64,000 nucleotides of DNA from Orychophragmus violaceus (GCA_030180135.1 CM058234.1:4712001-4776000); one strand, 5' to 3'. Positions 33,440 to 44,547 are shown, counted from the stretch's first letter. Notes: generated by a model not told the origin, from the sequence alone. Numbers and translations: made by a program.

Positions 33440-34278
33440 TTACTAATAGATTAGTGGGAGCGATATTGCATTTCTCAAAGTGTATGTCGATGATATACTG
33501 ATTCTCGGATATAACGTCCCAACGCTGTAGTCGGTAAAGGACTAGCTTGGGAGTTGGTTTAATGATTGACATTGGTAAAGCCACGTAGTTCTTGGATTTT
33601 GGATCTAAAGATAGAGATCCAAAAGAGCTGGTAGGACAAAGTCAGGATTCTTAAATTGACAAAGTCCTACACATTTTGAGCAATCCAAGAAGGGTTTTAT
33701 GCCAATGTCACATGGCATTAAGTTAAGCAAGATACAGTATCCTACGATAACTGCTGAGCTTAAATGCATGGATAAGATTCCATATGCGTCGGCAATTGGA
33801 TCTATCATGTATGCCATGAAACGTACTTGTTTGATGTTGCTTTAATGTTAAGCAAGACAAGTAAAGACCAGTCAAATCCAGCAAAGAAACACTGGATTGC
33901 CGTAAAGAATATCCTAAAGTATTTGAGGAATACTAAGGATAAATTCTTGAGTTACGGAGAAAGTGAGGTGCTACGAGTCGATAGAGTCTGAAAGGCAAGT
34001 TTCCAATAGACAAAGATGATTTTCGATCACAGTCCGGTTATATCTTGTGTCTATCTGGCGGTGCAAGGCACTGTTGCTGACTCCATGACTTAAGCTGAAC
34101 ATTTCGCTACTTGGGAAGTGGCGAAAGAGGTTGTTTGGAAAGAAGAGTTCGTCACTGAACTTGATGTGATTTCCAGCATAGATGAGACTAGCTGCACATC
34201 AGATGTCCAAACACCTTGAGGATAGGTATAACCTATTCCGTGAGATAAATGACAGAGAAGTTAAGTAGATCAGCAAGT
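33440..34278 (+). pseudogene. Copia reverse transcriptase/RNase H remnant
   Basis: The RT active-site motif YVDD is readable at 33483-33494 (KVYVDDILILGYNVP). Downstream, in shifting frames, are pieces matching PYASAIGSIMYAMK, HWIAVKNILKYLRNTKD and an RNase H-like region. Many frame breaks mean no polymerase can be made. Confidence 0.75.
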
Positions 34279-34960
34279 TTTTGGATCTAAAGATAGAGAT
34301 CCAAAAGAGCTGGTAGGACAAAGTCAGGATTCTTAAATTGACAAAGTCCTACACATTTTGAGCAATCCAAGAAGGGTTTTATGCCAATGTCACATGGCAT
34401 TAAGTTAAGCAAGATACAGTATCCTACGATAACTGCTGAGCTTAAATGCATGGATAAGATTCCATATGCGTCGGCAATTGGATCTATCATGTATGCCATG
34501 AAACGTACTTGTTTGATGTTGCTTTAATGTTAAGCAAGACAAGTAAAGACCAGTCAAATCCAGCAAAGAAACACTGGATTGCCGTAAAGAATATCCTAAA
34601 GTATTTGAGGAATACTAAGGATAAATTCTTGAGTTACGGAGAAAGTGAGGTGCTACGAGTCGATAGAGTCTGAAAGGCAAGTTTCCAATAGACAAAGATG
34701 ATTTTCGATCACAGTCCGGTTATATCTTGTGTCTATCTGGCGGTGCAAGGCACTGTTGCTGACTCCATGACTTAAGCTGAACATTTCGCTACTTGGGAAG
34801 TGGCGAAAGAGATTGTTTGGAAAGAAGAGTTCGTCACTGAACTTGATGTGATTTCCAGCATAGATGAGACTAGCTGCACATCAGATGTCCAAACACCTTG
34901 AGGATAGGTATAACCTATTCCGTGAGATAAATGACAGAGAAGTTAAGTAGATCAGCAAGT
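33597..34960 (+). repeat. Direct tandem duplication of 682 bp
   Basis: 33597-34278 is repeated at 34279-34960 with an exact 682-bp offset. I found one difference (GAAAGAGGTTG versus GAAAGAGATTG). Both copies share the same RT/RNase H frame damage, so the duplication followed the decay. Confidence 0.95.
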
Positions 34961-35918
34961 TTCAACGAATGAGAACGTTGCTAATCTATTAACGAAGCCA
35001 CTCCTTAGGCCTAAGCGCGAGTCGCGGACTGTTGCTGTAGGATAAGTGAAATTAAGATAAAGTCTCAATTTCAGTGGGAGTTATTAAAGGGCTTTATTTA
35101 GTTATTGGATATGTTCTTGAAATAACATTTAAGATGTTTAATGAAATTATTATTTCAAGATTATTTTAACTGTGATGAAATAATCGTTCCAAAGTGATAT
35201 AAACCATTTCATAGGTCATCGAAGTAAATGACTTGATCTTGAGTTATCAAAGTCATTTAGCTTGATCATGAGACCCTATATTTGATAAATGACTTATATC
35301 ATTATGTTCCTAGTCGAAGGTTGTTGAAATTGGAACACCAACAACCGTGTGAGACTGGATTGGTACGTGACTTATGACAAAGTCTCAGTGTGTCATAGAT
35401 GCGCGGCATCAAAGTCAGTACATAGGTGTATGTTGGGGAACATACGACCGGACTAGACCCGCTTATAAGAACTCTTCAGGATATTTATATCTGTGTCATA
35501 AGAGATTCTTACTACGACTATAGAGTATAGTCCTTAGACCTGAGTTCGCATGCATGTGACTGCACATGGACTGATGCACTTTGATCATTGTCTAACGCTG
35601 TCGTTCTGCGATAGTTATAAGGACCTTGTTTGGGTACATTATGAAATGAGTAGTTTACAGTGATGGAACAAGACGGGATTTGTCCCTCCAATATAAATGG
35701 AGTGAATATCTCTAGGCCAATCGGAGATTTGAATACTGGAAAATGCATGGCCATGCTCAAACGGACTGTCCCGAGTCGTTTGGATTGTCAGTATCGAATC
35801 AGAGTCCGATGAACAAGATTAGGCTTTATAAGGATGACACTAATCTTGCCTTATGACTAATCGAGATATTGAGACGAAAGGGATTATGAATACAGAGATT
35901 CCAGTACAAGTGGGAGAT

Positions 35919-36593
35919 TGTTGGAATTGTGTCCAGTAATCTCGGTACTGTCTCTAGAAAGTAAGAGTATGTCAATGATCAGACATAAGTCATATAATAC
36001 TGGGGGTCATGATGGCTTGCTAGAGTCCGCTCATGATCTATAAGTCTTGGACTTATTGCCTTTATTATATGATCCCATATGGGTCACACGCCTAAGCCAA
36101 CAGGAAAATGTGTAGGAACGGTTTAGCAGAAGTACGGTAAAAGTGCTAGGCATTTACTGTACTTAGAGAGAATAAAAAGGTTTGGCGACTCTGTGTCGAT
36201 CGATACACAAGGAGTGTCGATCGACACAGTGCGCGAACGCTTTCGGGTTATTTGGTATTTGGGCCAAACGGCCCAAACGGAATTGGACAAGTTTTATAAG
36301 TAAAACTCGAGTCTTTTTCTTCTCTAACCCAAACTAGCCGCGCCTCTCTCTCTCTCCTGCGCCGACTTCTCCTAGTGGCCTAGCAGCCTTCTTCCTGCTC
36401 GGTGTGCGTGTGTGAACCTCTGGAGGAGTTATCTCTCGGTGGCTCTCTGATCTCATACATACCGTCCCTTTCCGCTGCAAATCAGGTATAAGGTGAGATC
36501 ATCTATTGTTTCTATTCGAGAAGAACCTAGATCAACATGTTTAGGATGATCTGAATCTGGAATTGAATCAGGACAAATCTAAACTTTCCAACA
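35919..36593 (+). repeat. 3' LTR of the 29-36 kb copia
   Basis: 675 bp, the same length as the 5' LTR with three substitutions. It is followed by GAGAT. Confidence 0.95.
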
Positions 36594-36598
36594 GAGAT
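36594..36598 (+). repeat. Target-site duplication, right (GAGAT)
   Basis: Matches 29260-29264. Confidence 0.93.
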
Positions 36599-36956
36599 AC
36601 CCACCAAATATGCTCGAACCCACCCAACAAGAGGCATTATTGGAACAAAAACGATGACTAGAGACTATTAGGGCCAGCGCCGGCGCTGAAGGAGCCGCCG
36701 CGCACTGGCCAAAGATCGATCAAAAAAAAAAAAAAAGTTAGCGGCGCTTTAGAGAGAAACTTTAGGGTTGCCTTCCCCACTTAGAGAGAGTCTAGTTAGA
36801 GTTTTTGTTTTTACCACTTTTGCTTTTCTTGAAGTTGAAGCCATTTGATAATACGTTAAAATGTTTTAAAGAGATGCTGGGAAAATTGATCACAATCAAC
36901 TTTGGATTATTGGGTTAATCACCATATTTAATCAGTTGGACTTAGTTATCTTGGAT
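36599..36956. other. Older host or repeat DNA flanking the copia
   Basis: Continuation of the pre-insertion sequence, with a GC-rich part (GCCAGCGCCGGCGCTGAAGG at about 36644) and an A run at 36722-36735. No gene seen. Confidence 0.4.
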
Positions 36957-37529
36957 TATTAATAGTTTTTTTTTTTGAATGAATGTAAAATTATATTCAA
37001 TCCAAAAAAATTGTGTTTACATCTGGTGCATCTTTGTTTTAGCTATAAAAAATAAATGAATGCTCTAAACTTTTCTTTGAATCTTCAAGTTCTTGTACGG
37101 AACCAAACCCCCAACCCGTCCGTGTAATCACTACTACCTTCCTGTTGAATAGCCAGCATCTTGTTTCGTATTGCTTTATCAATAAATCTGATCAGTCGTT
37201 GGTCATCTATGGGATTGTTACCATGTCGTCTGGAATTTCGTTCCCTCCAAATTGAATGGACAGCCACACCAAGAGTGTATCTCAATATAAATTGCTCTGT
37301 TTTCTTGAGGGATGTACCCGAAGCTAGCTCAACTACCTCTTCCCAGACATTTGTGTAATGATTTAGGGTCAGACCTTTGACAAGAGATTCTCAAACCTTG
37401 GACGAGTATGTGCATTCAAAGAATAGGTGCCTTCTCGATTCTTGTTGACCAGAGCATAGGACGCAAGATGAGTCCACATTAGCATTTCACATCAACATCC
37501 TATCTCCAGTTGTCAATCTATTAATAGTT
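36957..37529 (-). mobile_element. 5'-truncated LINE with target-site duplication
   Basis: On the minus strand the insert ends in a poly(A) tail (T run at 36968-36976). Both sides carry the 11-bp duplication TATTAATAGTT (36957-36967 and 37519-37529), the signature of target-primed reverse transcription. The 551-bp insert encodes only the last part of ORF2. Confidence 0.88.
37085..37480 (-). pseudogene. C-terminal fragment of LINE ORF2
   Basis: Minus-strand reading gives CVLCSGQQESRRHLFFEC, a zinc-binding RT-associated motif, then a stop. The frame continues with FILRYTLGVAVHSIWRERN to RTRT-stop at 37085. This is the zf-RVT tail of a plant L1-type LINE, truncated at its 5' end and carrying an internal stop. 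Confidence 0.82.
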
Positions 37530-38245
37530 ACGCAGTACTATATAGTAATAGTAGTATATACACATAAAAGGGATAATCGTCGAGGCCACGAACAGTACCC
37601 ATTCAGAAGGATACATTTACCGTTTGACATGGTTGCAGTCCAAATGCGAATGGTGGCATGACTCGTTACAATAGCGTAATGTTTTGATAACTAGTCACAA
37701 ATTTTTTAACACACTGCTCACCTTCTAATTTTATCGAGATACTATAAAGAGTTGTTTACACTTTTAGCAATTTTGTCTTCTTCTTCTTATTACACTTGAA
37801 AATCTCCTAGTCGAATAAGCTCAACAAATCTGAGCGTAGCATGAGCGACACTTGGCGTTCTGCATCGATTACCATGGTCTTTCACATTTAAAAAAACAAA
37901 TTATACGAGTAGTATTATTTAATCGTGTAAACAAAGTAGTAACAAAATACTTTTTGATTAAATTATGTCTGAATACTTGGAGAGGAAGCATTCACTTATC
38001 GGTCGTTCATCATAAAGATCATAGGACAAAAGAAAAGAAAAAGACGGCCTCTTCGCAGATAAAGGTGCCACAGTACCACTATAGGCACTTAAAAAAAAAC
38101 GTAGGTGGGAAGATGAGTAACATAGCATACAAAACAACAAATAACAATCCGAATATTAAGAACAGACACCAGATACAAAACATAATATACATAACTTATA
38201 ACAACTATTATCTATGTCCATTTCTTGTTTCATAAAGTAATACAA
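37530..38245. other. AT-rich spacer, no gene seen
   Basis: About 700 bases between the LINE and the next copia element. The open frames at 37852-38235 are Lys/Asn-rich and unsupported. Confidence 0.5.
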
Positions 38246-38250
38246 ATATA
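38246..38250. repeat. Target-site duplication (ATATA), left
   Basis: ATATA directly before the LTR start at 38251, repeated at 45642-45646. Confidence 0.9.
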
Positions 38251-39229
38251 TGTAGGACCCGAATTCACGGGTTGTATACGAATGGTGAATGAATCGCGGT
38301 TTGTGTATACGTTAAGGAAAGACGAACGGAGTCGAGACGATGACGTCTCTTTCCTTAACTCGAATTATCACCCGTAGTGTGACGGTTTCTGTGTGATAAT
38401 CGAATCCCAGGATTAAATCGATATCGAAACGTTTTCGCAACACTCGAAGAACGTTTCCAACGAACGAAAGTACTACGTATACTCTCGAGAACTTACGTAA
38501 AGATGAAGGAGAGATGGAACAATTTGGAACCAGTTTTTGTTTCTCTGTGCGTGAGTCAGTTTGCAGAGAGCTAAAGCTCTGTTTTTATGGAGCAAAGCAA
38601 AGAAGAAGATGAGGACGAAGAGGAGCCGTTGGAGACGCGCAAATCACGGGTTGAGTGGAGACTTTCGGCTAGGTGGGGACAATGTGTCGAGAGCATCTTC
38701 TCTCCTTTACAAACCACATAACCGAGCTGGTTTAATTTTAAAATTAAACCACCAATCCAATCACCAAACCAACAAACCAATTGAATTTGGTTTAACAAAA
38801 ATTTTCCCAAAAAATAATACGCGCGCGGAGGCCCCTTCGGGGCCTATTACCAAGACCCAAGACCCAAGACCCAAGACCCAAGACCCAAGACCCAAGACCC
38901 AAGACCCAAGACCCAAGCCCAAGCCCAAGCCCGGCCCGGCCCGGCCCGGCTCGGCACGGCACGGCGGCGGCGGCGCGCGCGCGCGTGTGGTCTTTGTATC
39001 CTCTCTCTCACACTCCATAGTGTAGCCCAAGTTATTGAACAATAACATGAGAGTGTCCATATATATACAAGTGAAACATTTCCCATCTAAGCAATGTGGG
39101 ATATTTTAACTTGTTTCCTCATTAAAATGTGCTAATGAATATGAGCCCATAGCCCATTACATTTCTCATTCACACACACACATTTTATAAAGCCCAAAGC
39201 TTTATTAGTTCCAAAAATGTGTTCCAACA
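38251..39229 (-). repeat. 3' LTR of the 38-46 kb copia
   Basis: 979 bp. Read in the element's sense it starts TGTTGGAACAC and ends GGGTCCTACA. A TATA-like run (TGTATATATATGG in sense, about 39058-39072) near its start implies a long R-U5. It carries the heptamer array at 38851-38913, absent from the other LTR. Confidence 0.93.
38851..38913 (-). repeat. Heptamer array, nine CAAGACC units
   Basis: Nine perfect 7-bp units, followed by CAAGCC and CGGCC repeats to about 38960. In the element's sense strand this reads (GGGTCTT)n, four or more GGG tracts spaced by four bases, a G-quadruplex pattern. It is missing from the 5' LTR. Confidence 0.95.
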
Positions 39230-39879
39230 ATCCCCCACATGAATAGAAATTACTCTAAACATACGAAGACTCGACAGACTCGAAAGACCTATACTAGACA
39301 TTGACTAGACTAGACACTGACCTGACTAGACTAGACAGACTTTCGAGAGTATATGCGAAAATGTAACTGTGTCTGATAGGTAGCATTTTTCAGCTTTGAA
39401 CCAATCATTTTTAATATCTGTCGGGTTTACTGGCCGGGAGGTGAACATGATGTCTTGAACCAACCGGAATTTTATGTAAACCGAGACAACAGGTATCGCG
39501 CAGCGACATTTTCTCGTAGAACTTTGTTCTCTGTTTTTGTTCATTTTGGCCCTGAACATTCCTGGTTTTCATGAGTGAACTTGGAGAATATAGCCTATCT
39601 TTCATTCTCCTAGAAACGGCCCCATTTCACACTCACTAGGTGATCTGCCATTAGTTTCTTTTCAGAAGTATCCTGTCATACTCCACTATTGTGAAACTAT
39701 GGAATCATTAAAAGCCAATGCTTATCCTTATTCTCATACAGGTCGCACTATTCATCATTCAAGGAATTGGGTAAAGACATAAGTCTTGCAGTGCTCGATT
39801 TCATTTGAATTAGTTTTCCCTTTGAACCTACATCCTGGGATCTCCAGTCACGTAAGTAGGGTTTCCATCAAATTTCCTC

Positions 39880-42800
39880 TTAATTCGTAGGCTTCAAACC
39901 CATTCCTCTTGATGATTTTAGAACTTTATCTCGCGGCAGTCCTTTTGTGAAGGGATCCGCTAGATTATCATTCGTTCTGATATAATCTACATGGATTATA
40001 CCCGTGGTTATAAAGTTCCTAATGGATTTATGACGTCTCCTAATGTGACGGTTCTTTCCATTATACAATGTACTTTTCGACCGCAGTATCGCTGATTGGC
40101 TATCACAATGCATACGGATAGCGGATACAGGTTTATCCCAATCTGGGATATCTTCCAGCCAATTCCGAAGCCATTCTGCTTCAGCTGCCGCGGTATCTAG
40201 AGCTACGAGCTCTGACTCCATCGTGGATCTGGCTTGAATTGTTTGCTTGGAAGATCTCCAGGACACTGCTGCACCCGCAAGTGTGAAGACATATCCACTT
40301 GTGGATTTCGAGTTTTGAGAGTCAGATATCCAATTTGCATCGCTATATCCCTCCAAAATAGCCGGCTCTTTACCATAGTGCAGACCATAATCTTTGGTAT
40401 GACGTAAGTAATTCAATACTCTAGTTATACCTTTCCAATGTTTATGTCCTGGATTACTGGTATAGCGACTCAGTACATTTACTGCGTGCGCTAAATCGGG
40501 TCTAGTACAATTTGTTAAGTACATCAGACTCCCGATCACCCTTGCATACTCCAATTGTGAAACTGCGTCACCTGAATTTTTCTTCAAGTGAAGTTGAGTA
40601 TCAACAGGAGTTTTTGATGTCCCTTTTGAGTAAGCCTTAAACCTCTCAAGTATATTTTCAGCATAATGGCTTTGGGATAAGATTATACCTTCCGTAGTTC
40701 TAATGATCTTAATCCCTAAGACTACATCCGCAAGTCCCATATCTTTCATATCAAATCTCTGGCTAAGCATGTTCTTAGTCTGATTGATCATATCTTTAGT
40801 ACTACCAATGATGAGCATGTCATCTACGTATAGACATAGCAAGACATACCCTTGTGTAGTACTTCTTACATAGATACACTTATCACACTCGTTTATGCTG
40901 AAACCATTTGACATCATTACGTTGTCAAACTTTTCATGCCATTGTTTTGGAGCTTGCTTAAGTCCATACAATGACTTCACAAGTCTACATACCTTGTGTT
41001 CTTGTCCAGGGACAATAAACCCTTCGGGTTGCTTCATATAAATCTCCTCTACTAATTCTCCATTTAGAAAAGCAGTTTTAACATCCATTTGATGGATTTC
41101 TAGGTCTCTTAATGCTGTTATACCGATCAGCATTCTTATTGAGGTTATTCTCGTTACCGGAGAGTAAGTGTCAAAGAAATCCAAACCTTCTTTTTGGCGA
41201 AATCCTTGAACCACAAGCCTAGCCTTGTATTTATCTACCGAGCCATCGGTTTTCAACTTGGTTTTGAAAATCCATTTACACCCTAGTGGCTTAAACCCTT
41301 GAGGTAGATCGGTTATCTCCCAAGTGTGATTCTGCATAATAGAATCAATCTCACTATTAACGGCTTCCTTCCAAAAAGGTGCGTTAGGTGTAGTCATGGC
41401 TTCTGTGAACGTCTTTGGTTCATTCTCTAAAAGGAAGACCATCAAGAAATCCTCGCCAAAGTCTTTTTCCTTACGAGCTCTCTTGCTCCGTCTAAGTTCA
41501 ACTTCTTCAACTTCAGGAGCTGAGGTACCCGAAGTACTAGCTTCACTGTCATCTCTTTGCTCACGTGTCCGCTTAGGATGAGATTTATCTTTACACGGGA
41601 ACACCGTTTCAAAGAAGGATGCATTGCGAGATTCCATTACGGTATTTACATGGATATCCGGTATGTCCGATTTATGAACCAAAAACCGATAAGCACTACT
41701 GTTGTGCGCATATCCGATGAAAATACAGTCCACAGATTTCGGTCCTATCGTGACCTTTTTCGGAGGCGGCACTGCCACTTTTGCTAGGCACCCCCACACT
41801 TTCAGGTATTTATACGAAGGTACAACACCTTTCCAAAGTTCATAGGGTGTCTTCCCGGTGACCTTGTGCGGAATTTTATTAAGAATATAATTTGATGTAA
41901 GCAACGCTTCCCCCCACATGTTCTGGGCTAACCCAGAATCTTGAAGCATTGCGTTCATCATTTCTTTCAGAGTTCGGTTCTTTCGTTCCGCAACTCCGTT
42001 AGATTCCGGTGAGTAAGGGGCAGTCGTCTGATGGATAATTCCATGTTCCATGCAGAAAGTATTGAATCGGCCATCATATTCCCCTCCTCTATCACTTCTG
42101 ACTATTTTAATAGTCTTACTGAGTTGATTTTCAACTTCCAGTTTATATTCTTTAAATTTATCCAACGCCTCATCTTTGCTATGCAATAGATATACATAAC
42201 AATATTTCGTATGATCATCGATGAAAGTCACGAAATACTTTTTCCCACCTCTAGTAGGAGCATATTTTAAGTCACATAAATCCGTGTGAATTAAATCTAA
42301 AGGTGCGTTAGTCCTTTCGACTTTGGGCGATGGTGTTTTTGTGAGCTTAGCTTGTACGCACACTTCACATTTTTCTTTACTCATTTTGCATTTCGGGATT
42401 AGGTTTGAATTCATTAATCGGTTAATTGATTTATAATTCACATGTCCTAATCTTTCATGCCAAATATTAAAAGACTCAAGCAAGTAAGCAACGGACTTAT
42501 TCTTATTCATTGCGGAATCAGTTACAACAGTTGAAACATTAGCAACATCATTCTTAACAACAATCTCATTCTTGGTTTTGGAGGTACTTGCTTCTTCTTT
42601 CTTGAGGACAGTCATGACACACATCTTGACAAGTCCATTCTTCACGAATCCTCTTCCCAGGTACATGCCCCACTTCTTGAGGGTAAGGTTGTCACCTTCG
42701 AAGATCACCGAGAAACCGGCCTTGCTCAGCAGCGTGCCGGAAATCAGATTCTTCCTCATGTCGGACACATGTTTCACGTTCTTCAACGTGATCTCCTTTC

Positions 42801-44097
42801 CTGAGGTCATTCTCAGCACCACCGACCCCTTTCCTTCGATTTTGGAGACAACCTTATTACCCATGAAGAGTGCCTCCTCAGACTTGTTCTTCTGATAGGT
42901 GCTGAACATGGACCTATCATTGCAGATGTGGGTTGTGGCACCAGTGTCATACCACCACTCATTGGTCTTCTCGTCCACCATGTTAACCTCTGTTACCACA
43001 GCACAAAGGTCCTCCTCGGTCAGGTTTGCCTGATACTTTGCCGCTTTCTCCTTGGTGCGGCACTCACTGGACTTGTGACCCATCTTTCCACAAGCATGGC
43101 ATTTGCCTTTGAAGAACTTCTTTTTATCCTTAGTGGGGGGATGGCTGGACGAGGAGCCAAACTTCTTGAAGTTCTTCCCGTTAGTCTTCAAGGGTGACTT
43201 AGCAACTGCCTTGCCCTTTCCCTTGTCCAGAGTACCCCTTTCCTTGTTGTAGGTGGCCACATTCACACTATGTTCACGAACTTGGACACCGTTTGCTTGA
43301 CGGTTCCGATCCTCCGTGTTCAACCTCTGGATCAAATCCTCCAGTGTGATGGCCTTCCTCTTGTGCTTGAGGTAGTTTTTGAACGTCAGCCAACTTGGAG
43401 GAAGCTTCTCGATGAAACTATTCACTGTGAAGATTTCACAGATTGACATTCCCTCTGAAGCAACTTCCTGACAGATTCGCTGGAACTTCTCCACCTGTTC
43501 CATGATGGGTTTGTCGTCCACCATCTGGAACTCCAAGAACTTTGCCGTTGCGTGCTTCTGGCATCCAGCATCATCGACCTTGTATTTTTTCACCAAGGCG
43601 GCCCACAGGGATTTGGCGGTCTTTTGCTCGCAGTATATCGCATATAGCGGCTCAACGAGACGGCCAAGAATCCATCCTTTCGTCATGTAATCTCCTTGAT
43701 TCCATGCATCCAGAGTTCCGACGGTGTACACATCGCCGGCTCCTTCTCCAATTTCGGGTTGATCCTCCTCGAGGTACCGCGAGAGATGCATCGCATGGAG
43801 ATAGAACTTCATTTGGTTCGACCACATCTTCCAGCTTTTGCCGTTGAACTTGTCAGGCAATAAGCCCTGGCACGAGGCTTGAAGAGAAGCAAACGCTGGT
43901 GGAGGAGGAGGAGCGTGATACACCACGTTCTTCTCAGCTTTCTCTTTTTCAGCCCTTGCTTTTTCAGCTTTCTCTCTTTCCATTCTCTCGGTATCAGCTT
44001 GAAACAAAGCCCTGCGTGTTGTTTCTTCGGCGCTTACATCCGGAGGAGAGTTTGGTGTCGAACCCGAACCAATCACATTTTCAGTTTCGTTTGTCAT
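39880..44097 (-). CDS. Copia Gag-Pol polyprotein, intact
   Basis: One uninterrupted frame from ATG 44097 (MTNETENVIGSG) to the stop at 39880, 1405 residues. The few codons upstream lack an ATG. In order: an acidic/charged N-terminus; Gag about 80-300; CCHC knuckle CHACGKMGHKSSEC at about 333; aspartic protease WWYDTGATTH with its Asp at about 384; Gag-pre-integrase with H-x-H near ERLGHVNYKS; an integrase core showing HTDLCDL, FIDDHTKYC and SPESNGVAERKNRT; RT with YVDD near 1090 (CLYVDDMLIIGS); RNase H with GYSDANWISD, SSKQTIQARSTMESE and CDSQSAI. All key residues I can identify are present, so it may be functional. It would copy its own RNA in cytoplasmic particles and integrate the cDNA. 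Confidence 0.96.
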   Translation of the reverse strand: MTNETENVIGSGSTPNSPPDVSAEETTRRALFQADTERMEREKAEKARAEKEKAEKNVVYHAPPPPPAFASLQASCQGLLPDKFNGKSWKMWSNQMKFYLHAMHLSRYLEEDQPEIGEGAGDVYTVGTLDAWNQGDYMTKGWILGRLVEPLYAIYCEQKTAKSLWAALVKKYKVDDAGCQKHATAKFLEFQMVDDKPIMEQVEKFQRICQEVASEGMSICEIFTVNSFIEKLPPSWLTFKNYLKHKRKAITLEDLIQRLNTEDRNRQANGVQVREHSVNVATYNKERGTLDKGKGKAVAKSPLKTNGKNFKKFGSSSSHPPTKDKKKFFKGKCHACGKMGHKSSECRTKEKAAKYQANLTEEDLCAVVTEVNMVDEKTNEWWYDTGATTHICNDRSMFSTYQKNKSEEALFMGNKVVSKIEGKGSVVLRMTSGKEITLKNVKHVSDMRKNLISGTLLSKAGFSVIFEGDNLTLKKWGMYLGRGFVKNGLVKMCVMTVLKKEEASTSKTKNEIVVKNDVANVSTVVTDSAMNKNKSVAYLLESFNIWHERLGHVNYKSINRLMNSNLIPKCKMSKEKCEVCVQAKLTKTPSPKVERTNAPLDLIHTDLCDLKYAPTRGGKKYFVTFIDDHTKYCYVYLLHSKDEALDKFKEYKLEVENQLSKTIKIVRSDRGGEYDGRFNTFCMEHGIIHQTTAPYSPESNGVAERKNRTLKEMMNAMLQDSGLAQNMWGEALLTSNYILNKIPHKVTGKTPYELWKGVVPSYKYLKVWGCLAKVAVPPPKKVTIGPKSVDCIFIGYAHNSSAYRFLVHKSDIPDIHVNTVMESRNASFFETVFPCKDKSHPKRTREQRDDSEASTSGTSAPEVEEVELRRSKRARKEKDFGEDFLMVFLLENEPKTFTEAMTTPNAPFWKEAVNSEIDSIMQNHTWEITDLPQGFKPLGCKWIFKTKLKTDGSVDKYKARLVVQGFRQKEGLDFFDTYSPVTRITSIRMLIGITALRDLEIHQMDVKTAFLNGELVEEIYMKQPEGFIVPGQEHKVCRLVKSLYGLKQAPKQWHEKFDNVMMSNGFSINECDKCIYVRSTTQGYVLLCLYVDDMLIIGSTKDMINQTKNMLSQRFDMKDMGLADVVLGIKIIRTTEGIILSQSHYAENILERFKAYSKGTSKTPVDTQLHLKKNSGDAVSQLEYARVIGSLMYLTNCTRPDLAHAVNVLSRYTSNPGHKHWKGITRVLNYLRHTKDYGLHYGKEPAILEGYSDANWISDSQNSKSTSGYVFTLAGAAVSWRSSKQTIQARSTMESELVALDTAAAEAEWLRNWLEDIPDWDKPVSAIRMHCDSQSAILRSKSTLYNGKNRHIRRRHKSIRNFITTGIIHVDYIRTNDNLADPFTKGLPRDKVLKSSRGMGLKPTN

Positions 44098-44332
44098 TTT
44101 CCTGACACAATTAAACAAAATGTATCAGCTTTCACGTTTAATAAACGATCAAAATGATAAACGATATGCTATTTAAAGCTTTTACAAAACCGTTTGGAAA
44201 AACGCAATCGCTATCTTCAGCGATTAACCAACCGTTTCTTCGCAACGTATTAAAACGATTCGCGACAAGAGATTCGTGTAAAAGCGATTTAGCAATTCAC
44301 AAAACCAAAAAACGTTTTATAATCGTTAACAC

Positions 44333-44371
44333 GATTAGCGTTTGAAACGCGGTGAAGCGGAAACGCTAATC
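44333..44371. repeat. 39-nt hairpin element, copy 1
   Basis: GATTAGCGTTT and AAACGCTAATC form a perfect 11-bp stem around a 17-nt loop that itself holds GAAACGC and GAAGCGG. Identical to 44509-44547. Confidence 0.9.
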
Positions 44372-44508
44372 TTTGATTGGAAAACGTTATACAATCGCGG
44401 TAAAGCTTATAAGCAATACGCGAACAGCACCGTAAACGTTTAGTAAACGCTATACAATTGGTTGGCGTGCGTTTCACAAGACCGTAAATGTTTTAGAGTC
44501 ACTGAAAC

Positions 44509-44547
44509 GATTAGCGTTTGAAACGCGGTGAAGCGGAAACGCTAATC
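44509..44547. repeat. 39-nt hairpin element, copy 2
   Basis: Identical 39 nt to copy 1, 176 bases away; the flanking sequence is only partly similar. Confidence 0.9.

Larger units (their letters stand above)
29265..36593 (+). mobile_element. Young copia retrotransposon with degenerate coding region
   Basis: Complete architecture: 675-bp LTRs (29265-29939 and 35919-36593), an iMet primer site (29941), a purine tract before the right LTR (CAAGTGGGAGAT), and a perfect 5-bp target duplication. The LTRs differ at only three positions by my reading. Internally only broken pieces of gag, integrase, RT and RNase H survive, some duplicated, with many stops and frame changes. The element therefore transposed recently although it cannot encode its own machinery; a related autonomous copia presumably supplied it. 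It is inserted into an older repeat-like region. Confidence 0.93.

Noticed and set aside
33605..34499. Two identical 70-codon minus-strand frames
   Set aside because: Identical because of the 682-bp duplication, and antisense to RT/RNase H remnants.
29265..36593. Reading the region as several host genes
   Set aside because: LTRs, target duplication and copia motifs explain it as one retroelement.
38561..39060. Open frames with repeated LGSWV / QDPRPKT peptides
   Set aside because: Translation of the heptamer array in the LTR; absent from the other LTR.
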